This document shows, piece by piece, positions 43,934 through 49,713 of a stretch of 49,713 bases of DNA; the stretch's first letter is position 1; each line of letters begins with the position of its first letter. The DNA comes from a bacterium. Its GTDB lineage: Bacteria > Thermosulfidibacterota > Thermosulfidibacteria > Thermosulfidibacterales > B14-G1. A program made the translations under genes and the position numbers. Under the pieces are notes generated by a model, which saw nothing but the letters and a program-made list of their open reading frames with translations, searched no databases and was not told the origin of the DNA. Where the stretch lies: NCBI GenBank assembly GCA_027020915.1, contig JALUVF010000052.1, positions 1 to 49,713 on the forward strand, written 5' to 3'.

Positions 43934-44771
43934 CCAGCTTCTCGCCCAGCTTGTTCCAGGTTTTCAGCAGATTATAGAGGGCCCCCTTCCCCTCAGGAGC
44001 CGTACCTGCCTGGGGCTTAACCTTCTTCTCCGGGGCTTTCACCCCTCCCTCCTCTTTGGGTGCCTGTTCTATTGCCCTCTCCTTCTTCACCTCGGTCTTG
44101 GCAGGCTTAGCCTCCGGCTCAGGAGACACGGCAGGGGCAGGTAGGGCCACCGCCCTGGCACCCACCATCTCATCACTCACAAACTGGATCTGAGACACCA
44201 GACCGGGAATAGGGCTGGGCCCTTTGGCCACCTCCTTCTTCAGGGCCGTCACCAAAGCCTCCAGCTCCCCCAGATCCTTCCCGGGGTAGTAACCCTTGAG
44301 AAGATTTATCTGAGCCTCCATGGTGGAGAGGACCCTGGCAGCAGCCTCAAAGTTTCCCTCTCCCATGGTGAGCACGTACACCTTCTGTGCTTCCAGCTGA
44401 ATCTGGGACAAAAGGGCCTGGGCCTGGACCTGGGTCAGAGTGCTCTCCAGAGTCCTGGTCCTCGCCTCAAGCACCTTCTCCTGCTTTTCGAGAACCTTGA
44501 CCACCCTCTGGACACCCACGTTCCAGAAACTCAGCACAAGGGCCACAATGGCAAAAATCAAAGCAAGATAAACTAAACCTCTCCCTCCCCCCTTCTGCTC
44601 TTCTCTGGCTTCCACCTGGGCTTTCTCCTCCATGGACACTCCCTCCTCAACCTGGGTTTGTTCTTCTTCCTCTTCCTGCCTCTCTTCCACTCTGGCTTCC
44701 TCTATCCCTTCCAGCTCTTCTTCCTGACAAACCTCTTCTTGGGGCTTATTCTTCTCTTCTTGATTCTCCAT
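43920..44771 (-). CDS. acidic single-span coiled-coil membrane protein, unknown function
   Basis: 283 residues from ATG 44771 with GGAGGTG upstream. Residues 1-60 are very acidic (many E and Q). One membrane helix follows at about 65-84 (LVYLALIFAIVALVLSFWNV). Residues 88-140 are coiled coil (EKQEKVLEARTRTLESTLTQ), then helices to about 200 (AARVLSTMEAQINLL). A Pro/Lys/Ala-rich tail ends in a basic helix ([14 protein letters not shown]). The overall plan recalls HemX-like proteins, but no family could be assigned. It is translationally coupled to the OppD-type ATPase and is divergent from the ketosynthase gene. Confidence 0.75.
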   Translation of the reverse strand: MENQEEKNKPQEEVCQEEELEGIEEARVEERQEEEEEQTQVEEGVSMEEKAQVEAREEQKGGGRGLVYLALIFAIVALVLSFWNVGVQRVVKVLEKQEKVLEARTRTLESTLTQVQAQALLSQIQLEAQKVYVLTMGEGNFEAAARVLSTMEAQINLLKGYYPGKDLGELEALVTALKKEVAKGPSPIPGLVSQIQFVSDEMVGARAVALPAPAVSPEPEAKPAKTEVKKERAIEQAPKEEGGVKAPEKKVKPQAGTAPEGKGALYNLLKTWNKLGEKLVGKK

Positions 44772-44830
44772 ACTCACCTCCGCCCCTTTTTGGGGCAAGC
44801 CTAGTGCAAGGGGAGAGGCCCTGTCAAGCC

Positions 44831-44860
44831 TTGACCGCCACGGTAAACCTGAGCTATAAG
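44831..44860 (+). promoter_or_regulatory. promoter of the ketosynthase-Nudix-purF operon
   Basis: TTGACC (44831-44836), an 18-base spacer and TATAAG (44855-44860) match consensus at ten of twelve positions. Transcription would begin around 44867, two or three bases before the ATG at 44870, giving an almost leaderless message. Confidence 0.55.
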
Positions 44861-44869
44861 CCCCAAGCC

Positions 44870-46036
44870 ATGAAGAATACAGAGGCCTTTTTAATAGAGA
44901 TCCTCACCGTAGAGGCTGAAAGGCTCACACCCCTCCAGGATCTGCCTGTACCCTATTACGGCACCATACCCTGGCAAGAAAGGGTGAAGGGGTTTCTTCC
45001 TCCAAAAGAGAAATCCCTTTTTAGAAGGCTCCATCCTTCTCTTCAGACCCTCATGATGGTCCTTAGCCGCCTCCAGGACGCCCATCCCACCCTGGTTGAC
45101 CCCGGAAGAGAGTGGGCCATCCTCACAGCACCCCAGCTAGAGAAGGAACGGGACGAAGAACACCTCAAGGTCCTGGAGTCTCCCCGAAAAGTGTCTCCCT
45201 CGGCAGGCCTGGCCCTATCAGCCACAGGGTTAAACTTTCTGGTAGCCAAGACTCTGGGCATCAGGTTCTATAAAGGAGAGACGGTGGCCCACGTGTGTGC
45301 CTCTGGAAATCACCTCCTCAATAGGGCAAAGGAACTCATTCAAGAAGGAGCCCAAAGCGTACTGGTGGTGACCCTCAACAGCATGGCCAGTATGGTGAGG
45401 GCCGCCTATCACCATCGCCTGGGGATCATCTCAAAAAGAGGGGTCATACGCCCCTTCCATAAGGACAGAGACGGCACCATCATGGCCGACGGCCTCGCCG
45501 TTGCCCTGGTGGTCTCCGCCTCCCTGGTGGAGTCTACGGGAGTCCCCCCCCTGGCCAGAATCGTTGAAGGAGGGGAGGTGGCCGATTCTTACCACATGTA
45601 CGGCCTGGATCCTGAAGGAGAGGCCCTCCAACGGGCCATTGAATGGGCCCTGGCCCGGGGAAGCCTCCTTCCCTCTGAAGTGAGACTGGTGAAGTGTCAC
45701 GGAACTGGCACTCAACAGAACGACGCCGTAGAAGCCAGGGTCTTAAAGAGGCTATTCCACCGCTCGCCGCCCCTGGTCACCGCCCTCAAGCCCTACTTCG
45801 GCCACAGCGTGGTCTCCTCGGCCCTGGTGGAGCTGGCCCACCTCCTGAAGGGCATAAGGGATAGAGGAGAGGTCCTGCCCATCCCCACCACATCTCCCCA
45901 CCAGGTAGACCCCCAGTGCCTGGGTCTGGACCTGGTACTGGAAAAACCCCGCCCCTTCCCCGGAGGCTACCTCCTCTCCCTGGCCTCAGGATTCGGTGGA
46001 TTTCACAGCGCCGTTGTGCTAGAAGTCCTCCCATGA
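44870..46036 (+). CDS. stand-alone beta-ketoacyl synthase-like enzyme
   Basis: 388 residues from ATG 44870; a GTG at 44804 would lie upstream of the best promoter. Thiolase-fold condensing enzyme. The catalytic triad is complete: Cys143 ([11 protein letters not shown]), His277 in [10 protein letters not shown] and His312 in ALKPYFGHS with Lys307. The N-terminus does not match FabF (no VTGLG opening) and the protein is divergent, so it may act in a special acyl or polyketide reaction instead of bulk fatty acid synthesis. No ACP gene is adjacent. The stop overlaps the Nudix start as ATGA. It is an odd partner for purF. Confidence 0.85.
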   Translation: MKNTEAFLIEILTVEAERLTPLQDLPVPYYGTIPWQERVKGFLPPKEKSLFRRLHPSLQTLMMVLSRLQDAHPTLVDPGREWAILTAPQLEKERDEEHLKVLESPRKVSPSAGLALSATGLNFLVAKTLGIRFYKGETVAHVCASGNHLLNRAKELIQEGAQSVLVVTLNSMASMVRAAYHHRLGIISKRGVIRPFHKDRDGTIMADGLAVALVVSASLVESTGVPPLARIVEGGEVADSYHMYGLDPEGEALQRAIEWALARGSLLPSEVRLVKCHGTGTQQNDAVEARVLKRLFHRSPPLVTALKPYFGHSVVSSALVELAHLLKGIRDRGEVLPIPTTSPHQVDPQCLGLDLVLEKPRPFPGGYLLSLASGFGGFHSAVVLEVLP

Positions 46037-46476
46037 GCACCAAAGGGGTGATAAAGTGCCCCCGATGTGGGGCCGAGATAGAGACCTTCAAAAACCCTGT
46101 CCCCACGGTGGACATCATCATTGAATGGCAAGACAAGATCGTCCTCATCCAGAGGAGGAATCCCCCTTACGGTTGGGCCATTCCAGGAGGATTCGTGGAT
46201 TATGGAGAGAGCCTGGAAGAGGCAGCGGTGAGAGAAGCCAGGGAAGAGACAGGCCTGGAAGTGGACCTAATCCGTCAGTTCCACACCTACTCAGATCCCC
46301 ATAGGGACCCCAGGCAGCACACCATCACCACCGTATACATCGCCCGGGGCCATGGAACCCCAAAAGCAGGGGACGATGCCCGGGGGGTGGGCCTCTTCTC
46401 TCCCCACGACCTCCCCCAGGATATGGCCTTTGACCATGCCCAGATCCTCAGAGACTACCTGGAAAGAAGGTATTGA
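46033..46476 (+). CDS. Nudix hydrolase with zinc-ribbon start
   Basis: 147 residues from ATG 46033, overlapping the ketosynthase stop. Residues 9-12 hold CPRC, a small metal ribbon half. The Nudix box is [25 protein letters not shown] (in order G-x5-E-x7-REUxEExGU), and all catalytic glutamates are present. [11 protein letters not shown] before the box resembles ADP-ribose pyrophosphatases. The enzyme cleaves a nucleoside diphosphate linked to another group. Specificity cannot be told. It lies in one transcription unit with purF. Confidence 0.9.
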   Translation: MSTKGVIKCPRCGAEIETFKNPVPTVDIIIEWQDKIVLIQRRNPPYGWAIPGGFVDYGESLEEAAVREAREETGLEVDLIRQFHTYSDPHRDPRQHTITTVYIARGHGTPKAGDDARGVGLFSPHDLPQDMAFDHAQILRDYLERRY

Positions 46477-46487
46477 AGGGAGGCGAG

Positions 46488-47897
46488 ATGGAGGTAGCCC
46501 CGGCACCAGAAGGCTGGAAAGAGAAATGTGCCGTGGTAGGCGTATACGGCCACCCAGAGGCTGCCAACCTCGTCTATCTAGGCCTATATGCCCTCCAGCA
46601 CCGGGGCCAGGAGAGCTCGGGCATCGCCTCCTCCGACGGAGAGACCCTATACCTGGAGAGGGGCATGGGCCTGGTAGCAGAGGTCTTCACTCCCGAAAGA
46701 CTGGCCCGCCTCAGAGGCACCATGGCCATAGGCCACAACCGATACTCCACCACCGGGGAGAGCGCCATCATCAACGCCCAACCCTTCATGGTCAACTACC
46801 GCCACGGGAACCTGGCCGTGGTCCACAACGGCAACCTGATAAACGCCCACCAGATCAAGAAGTACCTCGAGGACTCCGGTTCCATCTTCCAGTCCAACAT
46901 GGACACAGAGGTGATAGTCCACCTGGTGGCCAGATCCCACCAGGGCTCTTTCATAGAGGCCCTGGTAGAGGCCCTTAAACAGGTGAGAGGGGCATACTCC
47001 CTCATATTCCTGAGGGAAAAAGAGATGATCGCCGTGAGGGACCCATGGGGCTTCCGGCCCTTGGTCCTGGGCAAACTCAAAGAGGGCTATGTAGCGGCCT
47101 CGGAGACCTGCGCCCTGGATCTCATAGAGGCAGAGTTCATCAGGGAAGTTAAACCCGGTGAAATCGTCACCATAGACGATAGCGGACTCCACTCCTTCTC
47201 TCCCCTTCCCCAAGAAAAAGCTGCCTACTGCATATTCGAGTTCATCTACTTTGCCCGACCCGACTCCTTCATTTTCGACCAGGACGTCTATTCCATACGA
47301 AAAGAGTTTGGCCGACAGCTGGCCCGGGAAAGCACCGTGGATGCGGACATGGTGGTGGCCGTTCCCGACTCAGGAATGGTGGCCGCCATGGGTTTCAGCG
47401 AAGAGGCGGGTATCCCCATGGAAATGGGGCTCATCAGGAACCACTACGTAGGCCGGACCTTCATCGAACCCAAACAGTCCATTCGCCACTTCGGGGTGAA
47501 GGTAAAGCTCAATCCCGTGAGAGAGGTACTCAGAAACAAAAGGGTGGTGGTGATAGACGACTCCATCGTCAGGGGAACCACCAGCAGGAAGATCGTCAAG
47601 ATGCTCCGCCAGGCAGGGGCAAAAGAGGTCCATTTCCGGGTGAGCTCCCCTCCTATCACCCACCCATGCTTCTACGGGATTGACACTCCCACAAGAAGGG
47701 AGCTCATCGCATCCACCCACACCGTCGAAGAGATAAGGAAGTACCTCACCGCCGATACCCTTCAATACCTCAGCATGGAAGGCATGATTCGGTGCACCGG
47801 CCATTCCATGGAAGACCACCCCTTCTGTCTGGCATGCTTCTCGGGCAACTACCCCGCCCGGTTCCCCAGGCACCCCCTAACCCTGCCGGGAATATAG
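46488..47897 (+). CDS. purF: amidophosphoribosyltransferase
   Basis: 469 residues from ATG 46488; GGGAGG lies four bases upstream, and a TTG five codons earlier contains that site. Commits PRPP to purine synthesis using glutamine. A 13-residue propeptide precedes Cys14 ([10 protein letters not shown]), the N-terminal nucleophile. The PRPP site is [17 protein letters not shown]. The four [4Fe-4S] cysteines of the Bacillus-type enzyme are all present ([34 protein letters not shown]). The cluster makes it oxygen sensitive. It ends the ketosynthase-Nudix-purF unit. Confidence 0.96.
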   Translation: MEVAPAPEGWKEKCAVVGVYGHPEAANLVYLGLYALQHRGQESSGIASSDGETLYLERGMGLVAEVFTPERLARLRGTMAIGHNRYSTTGESAIINAQPFMVNYRHGNLAVVHNGNLINAHQIKKYLEDSGSIFQSNMDTEVIVHLVARSHQGSFIEALVEALKQVRGAYSLIFLREKEMIAVRDPWGFRPLVLGKLKEGYVAASETCALDLIEAEFIREVKPGEIVTIDDSGLHSFSPLPQEKAAYCIFEFIYFARPDSFIFDQDVYSIRKEFGRQLARESTVDADMVVAVPDSGMVAAMGFSEEAGIPMEMGLIRNHYVGRTFIEPKQSIRHFGVKVKLNPVREVLRNKRVVVIDDSIVRGTTSRKIVKMLRQAGAKEVHFRVSSPPITHPCFYGIDTPTRRELIASTHTVEEIRKYLTADTLQYLSMEGMIRCTGHSMEDHPFCLACFSGNYPARFPRHPLTLPGI

Positions 47898-47913
47898 CCT
47901 CTAAAGCAGGTCA

Positions 47914-47975
47914 AGGTTGAGGCTTAGGCTAAGTTAAAGCCAAAGATGACTCAGCCTTAACCTTTACCTCAACCT
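47914..47975. terminator. inverted repeat between purF and the epimerase gene
   Basis: AGGTTGAGG (47914-47922) and CCTCAACCT (47967-47975) can pair across 44 bases that hold a smaller GGCT/AGCC hairpin. The two genes converge here, so it may end both transcripts. No T-run follows, so confidence is moderate. Confidence 0.4.
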
Positions 47976-48921
47976 ATAAATAGCCTCTTTCCCTGTACCA
48001 CTCCAGGGTCTCTTTGATGGCCTCCTCAAGAGAACGGGAAGGAACAAAGCCCAGAGATGAGAGCTTGTGGGTGCGACACACCCAGGCCTTCTCTTTCATC
48101 TCTTGGATCTTCTCCCTGTTCAAGAGCACAGCCCTGCCCGTGAGACAGCGATAGAACTGGGAAGCGGCCGCTACAGGAGTCAAAGCCCCCTGAGAAAGGG
48201 GAAGGGCCCTGAGCCTCCTGCCCTCCGCCGCTGCCGCCTTCTCCGCCACTTCCCACCAGGTATAAGATCCGTCGGCCACGAAAAAGGTTCCCCCAACATC
48301 CCTCTCCAAGAGAAAGAGAAGGGCCTCGACAAGGGTCTTAACGTATACGATGGAGAGGTGCTTCTCCTTAAAAAAGGCGGGGGCCCACCCCTTGGCGACG
48401 AGTTTGAAAAACCTGAGCACATCGGTATCCCTGGGCCCAAAAATGACGGGAGGCCTGAGAACGAGAAAAGGAAGACCACTCCCCTCCACGAAACGCTCAC
48501 CGTAGAGTTTGCTCTCCCCGTAAGGGGTGAGGGGAGTGGCGGGGCTCTCCTCGTCCTTCTCCCCGGGACCGGCCGCCGCCAAGCTGGATATATAAACCAA
48601 CCTCTCGGGAGCCCAAGACACCTCTTTAAGGGCTCTCACAAGATTGTAGGTCCCCAGGGCATTCACCCTGTAGTAATCCATGTTCTGAGGAGCGCTGGTG
48701 ATGCCTGCACAGTGTATCACCACGTGGAAGGGAGAAGAAAAGGCCCTACTCAGAGAAGAGGGGTCCAATATATCCCCCTCCACCTTCTCCACCCCAGGGA
48801 CCTCTCCCAGCCAGCCCTCCCTGGACCTCACCAGGGCAGTGACCCCATCCCCTCTGTCCAAAAGGGCCTGGGCTATATGGCTACCCACAAAGCCCGTGGC
48901 CCCCGTTAGGAAGATCCGCAA
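47974..48921 (-). CDS. extended SDR, NAD-dependent epimerase/dehydratase family
   Basis: 315 residues. Rossmann motif LTGATGFVGSHIAQALLDRG at the N-terminus, DILDPSSL, VIHCAGITSAP, and the catalytic pair in SSLAAAGPG and YGESKLYGE (Tyr-x3-Lys). The rest matches the family of sugar-nucleotide epimerases and 3-beta-hydroxysteroid dehydrogenase-like proteins (LRPPVIFGPRDTDVL). The substrate is unknown; it may be a sugar nucleotide or a hopanoid-like lipid. It lies 30 bases downstream of the aminotransferase gene on the same strand, so the two may be one unit. Confidence 0.88.
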   Translation of the reverse strand: MRIFLTGATGFVGSHIAQALLDRGDGVTALVRSREGWLGEVPGVEKVEGDILDPSSLSRAFSSPFHVVIHCAGITSAPQNMDYYRVNALGTYNLVRALKEVSWAPERLVYISSLAAAGPGEKDEESPATPLTPYGESKLYGERFVEGSGLPFLVLRPPVIFGPRDTDVLRFFKLVAKGWAPAFFKEKHLSIVYVKTLVEALLFLLERDVGGTFFVADGSYTWWEVAEKAAAAEGRRLRALPLSQGALTPVAAASQFYRCLTGRAVLLNREKIQEMKEKAWVCRTHKLSSLGFVPSRSLEEAIKETLEWYRERGYL

Positions 48922-48951
48922 AATCCCCTTACCCCCCTACTCCCAAAAGCC

Positions 48952-49713
48952 TCACGGCCCTTTGAGGGCCTCCATCTTCTCCACAGCCAGGGACACCGCC
49001 TGGAAGTAGTGATCCAGCACCTCGTCGGTATGGGCCAAAGAGACGGCACCTCCCCCGTGCATCACAAATACACCATGGTTCATGAGGAGTAGCTGGAAGA
49101 GCTCCTCCGCCTCCCTGTCCTGGGCCTCGGCCAGGGCCACAGGATCCTGGGGATCCACCTCCACCACGGGAAAGTGGACCATAAAGAGGGAGGCCACTCC
49201 CGTCACCTGGCCCTTCACCCCATGGGCCAAAAAGATATCCTCCAGAATGGAGCGAACCCTCTTACCCCTCTCCTCCAAAAGGGGATAGAGCCAGGAAGAG
49301 TTCTCCACCAGGTAGTCCAGCACCTTGATCCCTGCCACCATGCTGACGGAATGGCAGGAAAACGTACCTCCCCCGATGAGAACCCGGGGCTTTCCCCCTG
49401 TGGCGTCCGCCAAGGACAGGATCTCCCGAGGTCCCGCCACGGCCCCCAGGGGGAATCCTCCCCCCAGGACCTTCCCCAGAGTCACGAGATGGGGAGTGAC
49501 CCCGAAGTACTCCTGGGCCCCTCCCAGAGAGAGGCGAAAGCCGGTGATCACCTCGTCAAAGATGAGGAGAGCACCCCTCTTCTCCAGCTCCTCCTTCAGC
49601 ATCTCAAGGTATCCCTCCTTGGGGGGCACACATCCTCCCGCTCCAATGACGGGTTCCACTATGAGGGCGGCCAGATCTTCACCAGCCCTGTCCATGGCCG
49701 CCAGAGTCCCTTC
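48952..49713 (-). CDS. class-III aminotransferase (HemL-like), N-terminus beyond right edge
   Basis: The last 253 codons of a gene that continues past the window end. The PLP-fold segments are ALIVEPVIGAGG, LLIFDEVITGFRLSLGGAQE with the PLP-ring Asp, and the Schiff-base Lys in LVTLGKVLGGGFPLGAVAG. GTFSCHSVSMVAG and the C-terminal VSLAHTDEVLDHYFQAV resemble glutamate-1-semialdehyde aminomutase. GSA aminomutase usually has GTLSGNPLAMAAG at this place, so it may be a paralogue acting on another substrate. The missing half and neighbours would decide. Confidence 0.85.
   Translation of the reverse strand, partial: EGTLAAMDRAGEDLAALIVEPVIGAGGCVPPKEGYLEMLKEELEKRGALLIFDEVITGFRLSLGGAQEYFGVTPHLVTLGKVLGGGFPLGAVAGPREILSLADATGGKPRVLIGGGTFSCHSVSMVAGIKVLDYLVENSSWLYPLLEERGKRVRSILEDIFLAHGVKGQVTGVASLFMVHFPVVEVDPQDPVALAEAQDREAEELFQLLLMNHGVFVMHGGGAVSLAHTDEVLDHYFQAVSLAVEKMEALKGP

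Overview
The window comes from a Gram-negative (LPS-making), probably anaerobic and probably thermophilic bacterium. LPS genes are lpxA, hldE, gmhA, gmhB and two family-9 glycosyltransferases. Anaerobic hints are Hnd/Nuo-type diaphorase genes, a CoA-disulfide-reductase-like enzyme and a two-gene sufCB set. The type IV pili, PilS/PilR-like pair and gene style recall Thermodesulfobacteriota or deltaproteobacterial lineages, but no taxon-proving marker is present and the assignment is inference. Most of the window is GC-rich with strong AGGAGG-type ribosome sites and tightly overlapping genes. The stretch from about 16.6 to 24.3 kb is visibly AT-rich.

Layout. 1-6.9 kb: a partial nuoE-like gene leaves the left edge. 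A 40-codon membrane peptide gene is coupled to dprA, followed by a diaphorase module (hndB-like, nuoE, nuoF) and topA. 6.9-11.4 kb: panD, panC, panB and priA on the minus strand, with an attenuator-like leader before panB. 11.4-16.0 kb: LPS inner-core heptose genes (gmhB; hldE-gmhA-GT9) and a UbiA-family prenyltransferase. 16.3-24.3 kb: an AT-rich glycosyltransferase island with two family-2 genes that share an almost identical 5' third. It is bounded on the right by an MNT nucleotidyltransferase gene and a truncated HEPN toxin remnant. 25.1-33.8 kb: comEA, two convergent membrane/TPR proteins of GT-C type, two type IV pilins, and a PilR-like/PilS-like pair. 33.8 kb: initiator tRNA. 34-41.3 kb: a long minus-strand run, sufC-sufB-CoA-binding-transketolase-CoA disulfide reductase-lpxA-Gfo/Idh. 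41.4-49.7 kb: glnA, an orphan OppD-type ATPase with an acidic coiled-coil membrane protein, a ketosynthase-Nudix-purF operon, an SDR epimerase and a partial class-III aminotransferase.

The most unusual signals are these. (1) Both thioredoxin-like [2Fe-2S] domains of the diaphorase module have lost their cluster cysteines while the catalytic NuoF core is intact. (2) The PilR-like regulator lacks the GAFTGA loop and Walker B acids needed to drive sigma-54. (3) A mosaic direct repeat in the glycan island could let three genes drop out by recombination and leave an in-frame chimera. (4) A toxin-antitoxin pair was cut at the island boundary. (5) panB has a leader with promoter, small ORF and terminator hairpin. 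No CRISPR array, transposase or integrase was seen.
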